This document shows positions 35,312 through 43,551 of a stretch of DNA of 64,000 nucleotides, in pieces. The stretch is taken from NCBI GenBank assembly GCA_963823495.1, contig CAWGLV010000001.1, positions 2,356,001 to 2,420,000 on the forward strand, read 5' to 3'. This stretch comes from DATDAH01 sp963823495 (lineage in GTDB: Bacteria > Actinomycetota > Acidimicrobiia > Acidimicrobiales > DATDAH01). The translations under genes were made by a program, and so were the position numbers. Numbering within the stretch: position 1 is the first letter of the stretch; every line of letters starts with the position of its first letter. The notes below the pieces were generated by a model. That model was given only the letters and a program-made list of their open reading frames with translations. It searched no databases and was not told where the DNA came from.

Positions 35312-36052
35312 GTGCGCACCCTGCTGGTCGCCGACATCCACTACGACCTGCGGAAGTACGACTGGATCCTCGAACAGACCGCCGACGTGGACCTCCTCGT
35401 GGTCGCCGGCGATCTGCTGGACATCGCCTCCAGCGTTCCGCTCGACGCCCAGATGGCCGTCGTCCTCGAGTACCTGTCCCGGATGGCCGAACGGACCACG
35501 ACCGCGGCGTGCTCGGGCAACCACGACCTGGATCACCGCGACGAGGGGGGCGAGAAGGCCACGGCCTGGCTGGCCGAGGCCCGTGACGGCGGCACCCTGG
35601 TCGACGGCGACAGCGCGATGGTCGGCGAGTGGCTGGTCACCGCCTGCGCCTGGTGGGAGGGCCCGCGGACCCTGGAGCAGCTGGAGGCCGGCCTGGCTGC
35701 TGCCGCCCGATCGAGGACGGGGCCTTGGCTGTGGGCCTACCACGGCCCTCCGGAGGGGCCCCTCTCGTGGACCGGATCGAAGCACCACGGTGACCCGGAG
35801 CTGCCGCGGCTGCTCGAGCTCCACGAGCCCGATGTCGTCCTCTGCGGCCACATCCACCAGGCACCGTTCGTCGTCGACGGTGGCTGGGTCGAGCAGCGGG
35901 GCGCCAGTTGGCTCTTCAACAGCGGCCACCAGATGGGCCCGGTGCCCGCCCACACCTTCCTGGACCTCGGGCGGGGCATCGCGACGTGGTGGTCCTCCAC
36001 GGGGTCCGGCGAGATGTCGTTCGGTACGCCGCGGCAGGGCGCCGGTCAGTAG
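35312..36052 (+). CDS. Metallophosphoesterase
   Basis: A calcineurin-like phosphoesterase of 246 residues. The five metal-binding motifs can be followed: VADIH (8-12), VVAGDLLD, CSGNHD, WAYHGPP and CGHIHQ. The substrate is unknown; it may be a nucleotide or a phospho-metabolite. It lies two bases after menA and so is probably co-transcribed with the menaquinone genes. It converges with and overlaps the next gene by seven bases. Confidence 0.9.
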   Translation: MRTLLVADIHYDLRKYDWILEQTADVDLLVVAGDLLDIASSVPLDAQMAVVLEYLSRMAERTTTAACSGNHDLDHRDEGGEKATAWLAEARDGGTLVDGDSAMVGEWLVTACAWWEGPRTLEQLEAGLAAAARSRTGPWLWAYHGPPEGPLSWTGSKHHGDPELPRLLELHEPDVVLCGHIHQAPFVVDGGWVEQRGASWLFNSGHQMGPVPAHTFLDLGRGIATWWSSTGSGEMSFGTPRQGAGQ

Positions 36053-36537
36053 TCCGGGGAGCGGTCGGATCCGGGGTCGACGGCCACGGGTGGGCGGGAG
36101 GCCAGACGGCCGAGGACCGAGTCGATCATCGCCAGGTGGCCCTCGGTGTCGGCGTACTGGGTACGGATGTCGGCCAGATAGGCCAGGAGCCGGTGGAGCC
36201 GCCCGGCCAACTGGCGGGCCAGCTCGAGACCCACCTCGGGATGGGTGGCGAAGAACGCCTCGGGGTCGCCGATGAGCCGCACCGTCGACGGCACGACCGC
36301 CTTGACCGTGGCCGTGCGGGCCGTCCCCAGCAGGGCGCCGATCTCGCCGACGAAGGCCCCGGGAGTGCTGAGCTCGGCGAGCACGAGGTCCCCGAGCTCG
36401 ATCCGCAGGATCCCGTCGAGGAGCACGGCGACCTCGACGCGGTCGCCTTCACCCTCCCCGAAGAGCACCTCGCCGGCCTCGAGGCGCCGTCCCGGCAGGT
36501 CCCGGGTCAGGGTGAGGATGTCGCCGTCGCTGCTCAC
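36046..36537 (-). CDS. Cyclic nucleotide-binding domain protein without DNA-binding domain
   Basis: A protein of 163 residues. The cNMP-binding beta roll occupies residues about 8-115 (GEGEGDRVEVAVLLDGILRIELGD, then TPGAFVGEIGALLGTARTATVKA, where GEIGAL-x-ARTAT matches the phosphate-binding cassette). After it comes only a helical tail (ELARQLAGRLHRLLAYLADIRTQ), with no helix-turn-helix. It therefore looks like a sensor or partner subunit rather than a CRP regulator. GTG 36537 follows TATCGT at six bases. Confidence 0.85.
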   Translation of the reverse strand: MSSDGDILTLTRDLPGRRLEAGEVLFGEGEGDRVEVAVLLDGILRIELGDLVLAELSTPGAFVGEIGALLGTARTATVKAVVPSTVRLIGDPEAFFATHPEVGLELARQLAGRLHRLLAYLADIRTQYADTEGHLAMIDSVLGRLASRPPVAVDPGSDRSPDY

Positions 36538-36543
36538 GCCTCG

Positions 36544-36549
36544 ACGATA
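36544..36549 (-). promoter_or_regulatory. -10 of the cNMP-binding gene (leaderless type)
   Basis: TATCGT on the minus strand ends six bases before GTG 36537. It is the -10 element nearest consensus in this set. Confidence 0.6.
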
Positions 36550-36570
36550 CCGACAGCCGTGGGCGGCGGA

Positions 36571-37299
36571 TCAGGCCGCTCGGGCCCCGAGGAAGGCCTT
36601 GACCCGATGGGCCACCAGCTCGGGCTGCTCGAGGTGGGCCGCGTGTCCGGCGCCCGTCACGGTGGCGAAGGTGGCGTTCGTCCCGATGGCGGCCGCGGTC
36701 CGGAGTCCGAGCCGCGTGTACTTCTCGTCCTCCTCGCCGGCGAGGACCAGGACCGGCATGCGGAGGTCGCCGAGGCGGTCCCACAACGGCGTCTGCCGCC
36801 CGGTCCCGAGATGGCGCAGCGTGGTGGCGAGGGCCACCGGATCGTTGGTCAGGCGGGCGGCCCGTTGGTCGGCGGCCGGTGGTAGTGAGGCGAAGAGCGG
36901 CTGGGCCAACCACTCGTCGAGGAAGGCCTCCAGACCGACCTCCTCGAGGTGGTCGGCCAAGGCGTCGTCGGCCCGGCGGCGGGCCACCCGCTCGCGGTCG
37001 TCCTCGATGCCCGGGTGGGCGCCGATGAGGACGAGAGCGTGGACGAGGACGGGCTGGGCGAGGGCCAGGTGCAGGGCCACTCGCCCACCCAGTGAGTACC
37101 CGAGGTAGGCGCCGGGCCCGCCGTCCTGGCCGAGACGGGTCGCGGCCGCGAGCAGGTCCGAGTCCACGGAGGCCGTCCCGTGACCGGACACGTCCACGGG
37201 ACGTACGGGGCGCTCCGGCCCGAGCATCGTCAGGAGCGGCCCCCAGGCATCCGCGGTCTGGGTGAAGCCGTGGGCGAGGACAAGGGGCGGAGCGCTCAC
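36571..37299 (-). CDS. menH: Alpha/beta hydrolase, probable SHCHC synthase MenH
   Basis: A hydrolase-fold protein of 242 residues. HGFTQTADAW is the oxyanion region, GYSLGGRVAL has the nucleophile serine and matches MenH (GYSMGGR), and GAGHAAHLEQP carries the catalytic histidine. MenH removes pyruvate to form the 2-succinyl-6-hydroxycyclohexadiene carboxylate. The divergent menD neighbour supports this reading. Some proteins of this type have other esterase roles, so the name is probable, not certain. Confidence 0.8.
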   Translation of the reverse strand: MSAPPLVLAHGFTQTADAWGPLLTMLGPERPVRPVDVSGHGTASVDSDLLAAATRLGQDGGPGAYLGYSLGGRVALHLALAQPVLVHALVLIGAHPGIEDDRERVARRRADDALADHLEEVGLEAFLDEWLAQPLFASLPPAADQRAARLTNDPVALATTLRHLGTGRQTPLWDRLGDLRMPVLVLAGEEDEKYTRLGLRTAAAIGTNATFATVTGAGHAAHLEQPELVAHRVKAFLGARAA

Positions 37300-37306
37300 C
37301 CGCCCG

Positions 37307-37316
37307 ACCGTAGAGT
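37307..37316. promoter_or_regulatory. Back-to-back -10 elements of menH and menD sharing TA
   Basis: On the minus strand TACGGT (37307-37312) ends seven bases before the menH GTG. On the plus strand TAGAGT (37311-37316) ends eight bases before the menD GTG. The two hexamers overlap by the TA at 37311-37312, so only one polymerase could open this site at a time. Confidence 0.65.
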
Positions 37317-37324
37317 CCTGGACC

Positions 37325-38974
37325 GTGGACGAGGCGACGGTTGCGGCGACCTTCTGTGCCACCGTGGCCGACGAGTGGGTCCGCTGCGGTGTCACCGACG
37401 CCGTCGTGGCCCCGGGATCACGGTCCACGCCCCTCGCGGTGGCCCTCGTGCGGGATCCGCGGCTGCGGGTGCACGTGCAGATCGACGAGCGGTCGGCGGC
37501 CTTCCTGGCGCTCGGCTTGGGCCTGGCCTCGGGCCGCCCGGCGGTGGTGCTCACCACCAGTGGCACGGCCGCGGTGGAACTGCACCCGGCGGTGGTGGAG
37601 GCCGACCTGGCCGGCGTGCCGTTCCTGGCCTGCACGACCGATCGTCCACCGGAGCTCCACGGCGTGGGCGCTCCACAGACCGTCGAGCAGACGGGCCTCT
37701 TCGGCCGTTCCGTCCGGGCGATGGTCGAGCCGGGCGTGCCCCGGCTCGATGCTGCGTGGTCCTGGCGCTCCCTCGCCGCGCGGGCGGTGCTCGACGCCAC
37801 CGGCCCGCTTCCGGGGCCCGTCCACCTGAACCTGTCCTTCACCGAGCCGTTGCTGGCCGACCCCGGCGCTCTGCCCGCGGGTCGGGCCGACGGCGCGCCG
37901 TGGCACCGCGCCCCCGACCTCCCGTTGCCGGTGACCCATCTCGAGGACGTCCGCGGCCGCCGGGGCCTGATCGTGGCCGGTCGGGGAAGCGATCCCGCCC
38001 TCGTCGGGCCCCTTGCCGACGCCTACGGCTGGCCCGTGCTGGCCGACCCGCTCGGGGGCTGCCGGGTCATGGCGCCCACCACGATCGCGAGCTTCGACCT
38101 CCTGGCGCGGAGCGCGGCCTGGGCCGATGCGCATCGGCCCGACGTGGTCGTGCGCACCGGGGCCCCGCCGACATCGAAGGCGCTGGCCGCTCGGCTGGGG
38201 GACGTACCGGTCCAGATCGTCCTCGACCCCACCGGCAGGTTCGCCGATCCGGACCGGGGCGCCACCCACCTGGTGGCGGGCCTCCTGGCCGGTGATGACC
38301 AGGAACCGGCCCCCGCGGGATGGTTGGCGGCTTGGCGCGAGGCCGACGATGCCGTCCAGAGCCTGCTCGACGTCGAGCTCGTTGATCACCTCGATGATCC
38401 CACGATCGCCCGCACCGTGCTGGGCTCCCTACCGCAGGGTGCCGATCTCGTGGTGGCCTCCTCGATGCCGGTGCGGGACCTCGAGTGGTTCGGCGGCACG
38501 ACCGCCGGCCGGGTCCTCGCCAACCGGGGTGCCAACGGGATCGACGGCGTGGTGTCCACGGCCGTGGGAGTCGCGCTCGCCGGCCGGCCGACCGTGGCGC
38601 TGGTCGGCGACCTGGCGTTCCTGCATGACACCAACGGCCTGCTGGGCGCCGCCGACCGGCCCGTCTCCCTGACCGTGGTCGTGGTCGACAACGACGGCGG
38701 CGGCATCTTCTCCTTCCTGCCGCAGGCCGACGCTCTGTCGGCCGGGGAGTTCGAGCGCCTCTTCGGCACACCCCACGGGCTGGATCTGGTCGCCGTCGCC
38801 CGCGCCCACGGCGTCGATGCTGCCGTCGTCGACTCCGTGGCCGACCTGGCGGCGGCGGTGGCCGCACCGCCGCCGGGCATCCGGGTCCTGGTCGTCCACA
38901 CCGATCGCCAGGCCAACGTCACCCGCCATCAGCGCCTCTATGACCGGGTGGCCGAGGTCCTCGACGCGCTGTAG
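37325..38974 (+). CDS. menD: SEPHCHC synthase MenD
   Basis: MenD joins isochorismate and 2-oxoglutarate with thiamine diphosphate. It has 549 residues. APGSRSTPLAVAL is the isochorismate-binding start, E55 in QIDERSAAF is the catalytic glutamate of ThDP enzymes, GDLAFLHDTNGLLG binds Mg-ThDP and DNDGGGIFSFLPQ is the MenD signature. The frame continues upstream through menH, but GTG 37325 gives the right N-terminus and has a -10 at eight bases. Confidence 0.96.
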   Translation: MDEATVAATFCATVADEWVRCGVTDAVVAPGSRSTPLAVALVRDPRLRVHVQIDERSAAFLALGLGLASGRPAVVLTTSGTAAVELHPAVVEADLAGVPFLACTTDRPPELHGVGAPQTVEQTGLFGRSVRAMVEPGVPRLDAAWSWRSLAARAVLDATGPLPGPVHLNLSFTEPLLADPGALPAGRADGAPWHRAPDLPLPVTHLEDVRGRRGLIVAGRGSDPALVGPLADAYGWPVLADPLGGCRVMAPTTIASFDLLARSAAWADAHRPDVVVRTGAPPTSKALAARLGDVPVQIVLDPTGRFADPDRGATHLVAGLLAGDDQEPAPAGWLAAWREADDAVQSLLDVELVDHLDDPTIARTVLGSLPQGADLVVASSMPVRDLEWFGGTTAGRVLANRGANGIDGVVSTAVGVALAGRPTVALVGDLAFLHDTNGLLGAADRPVSLTVVVVDNDGGGIFSFLPQADALSAGEFERLFGTPHGLDLVAVARAHGVDAAVVDSVADLAAAVAAPPPGIRVLVVHTDRQANVTRHQRLYDRVAEVLDAL

Positions 38975-39027
38975 CTCATCGGCCCCGGGAACCGCCGGCA
39001 GGGAACGGGTCACCCGCCGACCCCAAT

Positions 39028-39066
39028 GGAGGCAATAGGGGGCGGAATCCGCCCCCTATTGCCTCC
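39028..39066. terminator. Perfect 18-bp hairpin between menD and menF
   Basis: The arms 39028-39045 and 39049-39066 pair perfectly around AAT. The stem has a GC-rich core (GGGGGCGG) and an AT-containing base (CAATA). It sits between converging genes and can stop transcription from both sides. Confidence 0.85.
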
Positions 39067-39108
39067 GGTGACGACAGCGTGGGCATCGACGGGGCCCGCG
39101 GTCCGGGC

Positions 39109-40305
39109 TCAGAGGCGGACGAGTGCCCCGAGCATGGCTTGGGCCTTGGCCCGCGCCTCCTCCAGTTCGGCGACCGGGTCCGAGTCGGCGACGATGCCGA
39201 CCCCGGCCCAGAGGCGGGCCCCGGCACCCTCGATCTCGGCGGAGCGGATGCCGACCGCCCAGCGACCGTTGCCGGCGCCGTCGACCCAGCCCACCGGTCC
39301 GGCGTAGCGGCCACGGTCTCCGGGCTCGAGGCGGGCGATCAGGGCGAAGGCGGCGTCGCGGGGGTCTCCGCCGACCGCGGGGGTGGGGTGGAGCGCCTCG
39401 ACCAGTTCGAGGACCGAGGGGGTCGGGTCCGACAGGTGGCCCTCGACCATCGTCCCCAGGTGCTGGACGTTGGCCACCCCGACCACCGAGGGCTCGGCCT
39501 CCTCGTCGAGGAACGAGCACCAGGGGAGCAGGGCCTCGTGGACGAAGTCGATGGTGACCTGGTGCTCGGCCCGGTCCTTGGCCGAGGCCAACAGGCCCGC
39601 CGCCAGTCGGGCGTCGGCGGTGGGGTCCCCGCCCCGAGGGGCGGTGCCCGCCAAGGGGTGGGACCGCACGACGTCGCCGTGTCGGGCGACCAGGGTCTCC
39701 GGGCTGGCGCAGACGAAGCCGTCGACCGCCGCGAGGGTGCAGCCGGGGAAGGCGGCGGCGAGGCGCCGCAGCACGCCCCGGCGGTCGATGGGTCGGTCCG
39801 TGTTCACCACGAGCTCCCGGGCCAGGACGACCTTGCGGAGCTCGCCCGCCCGTACGGCGTCGCGGCCGGCGACGACGGCCGCGCACCACTCATCGGCCGA
39901 CTGGGTCGTCGCCACCGTCACCCGCTCGGGGAGCGGTCCGGGTTCGGATGCGTCGAGGAGGACCGGGACGGGGTCGACATCACCGATGGTGGTCACCCAG
40001 CGGCTTCCCCGGTCGTCCCGGCCGACGACGACCTCAGGGACCCGGAGCCGTCGTGGCGCGGACGGCAGGAAGGGCCAGGCCCCGAAGGCCACCACGCCCG
40101 AGCCCGGGACGCCGACCTCGTCGTCGACCGCGATGGCAGCCAGCTCCGCTTGGGCCGCACCGACGTCGTCGACCTCGATCTCCAGCGCCGTTCCCCGGCC
40201 GGCGAGGCCCACGCCGTCACGGGCGAGCAGGACGCCGTCCACGCCGGCGACCGACAGCAGGTCGACGTCGTGGTCGAGGCGCCGGGTGCGGGCGACGAGG
40301 CTCAC
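39109..40305 (-). CDS. menF: Isochorismate synthase MenF
   Basis: An enzyme of 398 residues of the chorismate-utilising family that converts chorismate to isochorismate for menaquinone (an EntC-like siderophore role is less likely in this setting). KVVLARELVV has the catalytic lysine region, ASPETLVARHGD and HPLAGTAPRGG are core motifs, and ALHPTPAVGGDPRD is typical of isochorismate synthases. The GTG start is six bases after the menG stop on the same strand, so the two form an operon. Confidence 0.92.
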   Translation of the reverse strand: MSLVARTRRLDHDVDLLSVAGVDGVLLARDGVGLAGRGTALEIEVDDVGAAQAELAAIAVDDEVGVPGSGVVAFGAWPFLPSAPRRLRVPEVVVGRDDRGSRWVTTIGDVDPVPVLLDASEPGPLPERVTVATTQSADEWCAAVVAGRDAVRAGELRKVVLARELVVNTDRPIDRRGVLRRLAAAFPGCTLAAVDGFVCASPETLVARHGDVVRSHPLAGTAPRGGDPTADARLAAGLLASAKDRAEHQVTIDFVHEALLPWCSFLDEEAEPSVVGVANVQHLGTMVEGHLSDPTPSVLELVEALHPTPAVGGDPRDAAFALIARLEPGDRGRYAGPVGWVDGAGNGRWAVGIRSAEIEGAGARLWAGVGIVADSDPVAELEEARAKAQAMLGALVRL

Positions 40306-40311
40306 GAGCGA

Positions 40312-41007
40312 TCAGGTCCGGGTGGCGGTGATGAGTTGGGAGGCGCCGAGCAGGAAGCGACGGTGCTCGATGTGCTCGAAGCCCGCGGCGCCGAGGCACT
40401 CCAGGAGCTCGAGGCGGGGCGGCAGGTAGGCCGTCGAGGCGGGGAGGTAGCGGTAGGCGTCCCGGTCCGACAGGAGGCCGCCGATCACGGGCACGATCCG
40501 GTCGAAGTAGAGGTGGTGGCCGAAGCGGATCACCGGGTTGTCGGGCCGATCCACCTCGAGGAGGCCGATGCGGCCCCCGGGGCGAAGGGTCCGGGCGAGT
40601 TCGGCGAAGAGCGCATCGAGGGAGACCACGTTGCGGAGGGCGAAGCCGCAGACGGCGCCGTCGGCCACTTCGTCGGGCAGCGGCAACCGCGTGATGTCGC
40701 CCTGGGCCCGCGGGGCCGACGCATGGCCGGCCTGCAGCATCCCGAGGGCGAGGTCGATGCCGATCGGCGACAGGTCCTGGCGCTCGGCTTCGGCGCACAG
40801 GTCGCCGGTGCCGGAGGCCAGATCGAGGACGATCGAACCGGCGGGCAGGCCGAGCTCGGCGACGGTGCGGCGGCGCCACCTCCGGTCGAGACCGAAGGTC
40901 ATGATCCGGTTGACGAGGTCGTAGCGGGGGGCGATGGCGTCGAACATGCCGCGCACCGCCGTCGCCTTCTCGGTGCCCTGCGGGAGGGGCGCGGCGGTCG
41001 TGGCCAT
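40312..41007 (-). CDS. menG: Demethylmenaquinone methyltransferase MenG/UbiE
   Basis: The last enzyme of menaquinone synthesis, 231 residues. FDAIAPRYDLVNRIMTFGLD is the UbiE signature, VLDLASGTGDL the SAM motif, and GGRIGLLEVDRPDNPVIRF with YRYLPASTAYLPP are the UbiE C-terminal motifs. It lies directly before menF. ATG 41007 has TACCAT at six bases. Confidence 0.95.
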   Translation of the reverse strand: MATTAAPLPQGTEKATAVRGMFDAIAPRYDLVNRIMTFGLDRRWRRRTVAELGLPAGSIVLDLASGTGDLCAEAERQDLSPIGIDLALGMLQAGHASAPRAQGDITRLPLPDEVADGAVCGFALRNVVSLDALFAELARTLRPGGRIGLLEVDRPDNPVIRFGHHLYFDRIVPVIGGLLSDRDAYRYLPASTAYLPPRLELLECLGAAGFEHIEHRRFLLGASQLITATRT

Positions 41008-41013
41008 GGCCCG

Positions 41014-41019
41014 ATGGTA
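41014..41019 (-). promoter_or_regulatory. -10 of the menG-menF operon (leaderless type)
   Basis: TACCAT on the minus strand ends six bases before the menG ATG. Confidence 0.6.
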
Positions 41020-41036
41020 CGGACCGGACGACGCCG

Positions 41037-42254
41037 TCAGATCGGGGCCCAGACGTCGAAGGACCGCTTGGGGAAGAGGACTCCCATGAGGGCCCGGTCG
41101 GCGACGTAGCCCACGTCGTCGTACCTCAGCTCGAGCTCCTCAGCGCTGAACCGACCGAGCAGGAGGGCCGGGAGGGCGTCGGGGGCCACGGCCACCTTGT
41201 CGTGGTCCATCGGGTCCTGCTCCGGGGCGGGGTCCCCCCGGACCCCCGTGACGTCACCGTCCTCGATGCAGAGCACGACCCCGGCCTCGTAGAAGGACAG
41301 CGCCAGATCGATGGACTCCCGGGCGAAGGGCGAGCCGGACAGGCGGCGGGTCAGTTCGTCCTTCACGTGGTCGAGGAAGGCGACCGGATCGGGGATCCGG
41401 GCGTAGACCGCGTTGAACAACGCCGGGTCGCGCACACCGACCCGCTCCACGACGGTGGCCCAGGGATCGCCGGCCCGGGCGACGAGGTAGACCTTCAGGT
41501 CGCCGGCCCGGGCAGCGGCCGCGGCGACGAGGGCCTGCGCCGCCTCGGCGGTCCGCGCCGTGCCGCCGACCTCGACGTGGTCCTCCTCGGGGCGAGGCTG
41601 CACGTAGGCGAATCCCTCGACCACATCGGCCCGTCGGGCCACGAGGATCTCCTCGTCCCAGGTCGGCGCCCCGGCCAGCAGCCAGTCCCAGCCGCCGTCG
41701 GGCCATTCGAGGGTGAGGTCCTGACGGGCCTTCGCCGCCCGCTCGAGCTCGTCGAGCGCCGGTCGGTCCGCCGGGGTCACGGGCTCGACCGCCCAGCCGT
41801 CGGGAGCCGACGGCACGTCGAGCACCCGGTAGTGGCCGGAGAACTCGATCGCGTAGCTGTAGCCGAGCCGGCGGTAGAGGTAGGGGATCCCGGTGATGAT
41901 CACCACGAGGGCGCCCTGCTCGTCGACCCACCGGTGGTGGAGGTCGAACTGGGCCCGGACGAGGCCGCGCTGGCGTGCTGAGGCCCGGGTGGCGACGAAC
42001 TCGATCTGTGCCGCCGGGACCTCGACGGTGCCGTAGCGGAGTCGGTGGGTCAGCAGCGTGCAGCAGGAGGCGAGGGCGCCATCGGGATCCACACCAACGG
42101 TCCACCGGCCCGGGCCGTAGCCCTCGGAGGTCAGGAGGTGGCGCACGGCGGCGGCCTCGTGTGCGCCGAAGACCTCGCCGCAGAGGGCGATGATCGCTTC
42201 GTGGTCGGCTTCGGTCGCTTCGCGGACGGTGAAGCCATCGGGCAGCCCAGGCAT
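41037..42254 (-). CDS. Eis-like N-acetyltransferase
   Basis: A protein of 405 residues with the layout of the Eis family: an N-terminal GNAT domain (FTVREATEADHEAIIALCGEVFG; VATRASARQRGLVRAQFDLH as acetyl-CoA loop), a second degenerate GNAT domain and a C-terminal sterol-carrier-like domain (LCIEDGDVTGVRGDP). In mycobacteria Eis acetylates aminoglycosides and other amines; the natural substrate is not known here. It ends in a free carboxyl terminus DVWAPI, close to the Eis type. It stands alone between leaderless promoters. Confidence 0.82.
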   Translation of the reverse strand: MPGLPDGFTVREATEADHEAIIALCGEVFGAHEAAAVRHLLTSEGYGPGRWTVGVDPDGALASCCTLLTHRLRYGTVEVPAAQIEFVATRASARQRGLVRAQFDLHHRWVDEQGALVVIITGIPYLYRRLGYSYAIEFSGHYRVLDVPSAPDGWAVEPVTPADRPALDELERAAKARQDLTLEWPDGGWDWLLAGAPTWDEEILVARRADVVEGFAYVQPRPEEDHVEVGGTARTAEAAQALVAAAAARAGDLKVYLVARAGDPWATVVERVGVRDPALFNAVYARIPDPVAFLDHVKDELTRRLSGSPFARESIDLALSFYEAGVVLCIEDGDVTGVRGDPAPEQDPMDHDKVAVAPDALPALLLGRFSAEELELRYDDVGYVADRALMGVLFPKRSFDVWAPI

Positions 42255-42260
42255 CGTGTG

Positions 42261-42266
42261 ACCGTA
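42261..42266 (-). promoter_or_regulatory. -10 of the Eis-like gene (leaderless type)
   Basis: TACGGT on the minus strand ends six bases before ATG 42254. Confidence 0.6.
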
Positions 42267-42293
42267 GGTCCCTGGGACCGCCGGGATGACGGC

Positions 42294-42983
42294 TTATCCG
42301 CAGAGCAGTGGCCGGACCGCGTCCCAGGTGGGTGGCACCAGGTGCAGCAGGGCGTCGCGATCGGCCTCGAGCACTGCGTAGTCGAGATCCCGAAAGCGGG
42401 CGATGGAGTCGGCCAGGTCGGTGAAGCCGGCACCGAGGCCGGTGATCACCCCGACGCCGGTCGGCCCCACGTCGACGGTGGTCACGGTCAGGTCGGGGCG
42501 ATCCGTGCGCAGGCAGGCCACGACCCTCCACACGTCGCCCGCCCAGGCCACCGTCTGCCGTTCACGGGTCGCCATGGCCGCATCGGTCGGGTTGCAGTCG
42601 TGGAGGAGGATCACGGTGCCGGGGTGGGACCAGGCTTCGAGCGCGGCGATGTCGGTCAACGCGGCCTCCATCAGGTGCAGGCCGTCGACGAACGCCAGGT
42701 CGAGGGAAGCCCCGCCGAGGACCTCGGCCCGGTCGTGGTCGCGGAAGAAGACCTCACTGGTGGTGCTCACCAGAATGCGGCCCGGTGCCCGCTCCGCCAC
42801 CTCGGGACCGGGTGAGGGGTCGACGCCGACGGCGACGGTGCCGGGCCGGGTGAGGCCCAGGCTGTGACCGTTCGCGACGCCGATCTCCACGTAGCCCCGC
42901 GGGCACAGGTGCTCGTGGATGCGGTCGAGCAGGGCGTAGTAGTGGGCGAACGACGACCCGCCCACGCTCACCTCAACGGCCAT
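42294..42983 (-). CDS. Class I methyltransferase-like protein
   Basis: A protein of 229 residues that resembles cephalosporin-hydroxylase or TylF-type class I methyltransferases. YVEIGVANGHSLGL is a SAM loop variant, AVGVDPSPGP the acidic contact, LAFVDGLHLMEAALTDI the metal-binding DGxH motif, and GTVILLHDCNPTDAAMA the following strand. These features fit sugar or glycan O-methyltransferases; substrate unknown. It overlaps the upstream zinc-ribbon gene by 11 bases. Confidence 0.8.
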   Translation of the reverse strand: MAVEVSVGGSSFAHYYALLDRIHEHLCPRGYVEIGVANGHSLGLTRPGTVAVGVDPSPGPEVAERAPGRILVSTTSEVFFRDHDRAEVLGGASLDLAFVDGLHLMEAALTDIAALEAWSHPGTVILLHDCNPTDAAMATRERQTVAWAGDVWRVVACLRTDRPDLTVTTVDVGPTGVGVITGLGAGFTDLADSIARFRDLDYAVLEADRDALLHLVPPTWDAVRPLLCG

Positions 42984-43170
42984 CGGGCTGAGTCGCTCCG
43001 CAGTGCCGGCACTCCGGGTAGGCCCTCGAAGCCGGTCCCCCGCACGCGGGGCAGCGGGGTACGGGTAGCTGGCCACGGCGGAGCCGGGTCAGTACCGACC
43101 ACAGCATGCCGCCGAGGGCGATCACGATGAGCAGTTCGAAGGCGTCTCGGACCAGATCGCCGGTGTCCAC
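42973..43170 (-). CDS. Small membrane zinc-ribbon protein
   Basis: A protein of 65 residues: an N-terminal hydrophobic span (about 10-28) and a C-terminal zinc ribbon with CPAC and CRHC pairs. No function can be given. GTG 43170 is the only suitable start. It lies between a membrane protein and a methyltransferase on the same strand with 18 bases and an 11-base overlap, so the three are probably one operon. Confidence 0.7.
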   Translation of the reverse strand: MDTGDLVRDAFELLIVIALGGMLWSVLTRLRRGQLPVPRCPACGGPASRAYPECRHCGATQPDGR

Positions 43171-43188
43171 GGCTGCAGTGTGTCGGGC

Positions 43189-43551
43189 TCAGTCGAACCA
43201 GACGCGTTGGTGCTCGCGGCTCTCGGGGTGCAGGAGGGCACAGAAGAGCGCGACGGGGAAGATGATCAGGAGGAGGAAGCGCAGGTTGAACAGCAGCTCG
43301 GGGCCGAAGTCGAGCAGGGGGAGGATGGCGATCAACGCGACCTCGATCGCCGCCGAGGCGACACCGAGCTGGTAGCCCCATCGTCGGCTGTTGGCGATTC
43401 CGTACGCTCCCGCGGCGCCGGCGAGAGCGCTTAGGGTCAGGAAGGCCGAGTACGGCTGGAGCAGGCTGAAGACCGCGTTGATGTAGAGCAGGAAGACCGC
43501 GACCTGGAGGGTCTGGGGCTGTGATGGGTTCGTCCAGCGACGGGTCTCCAT
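43189..43551 (-). CDS. Small integral membrane protein of unknown function
   Basis: A protein of 120 residues with four likely membrane helices (LQVAVFLLYINAVFSLL, LTLSALAGAAGAYGIA, LGVASAAIEVALIAILPLL, LRFLLLIIFPVALFCALL). I do not recognise the family. Its ATG (43549-43551) overlaps the ATG of the divergent nucleotidyltransferase (43550-43552) within the palindrome CATG, which is unusual. Confidence 0.75.
   Translation of the reverse strand: METRRWTNPSQPQTLQVAVFLLYINAVFSLLQPYSAFLTLSALAGAAGAYGIANSRRWGYQLGVASAAIEVALIAILPLLDFGPELLFNLRFLLLIIFPVALFCALLHPESREHQRVWFD

Noticed and set aside
41202..41981. Plus-strand frame antisense to the Eis-like gene
   Set aside because: It has no motif, and the minus strand holds a complete acetyltransferase with its own -10.
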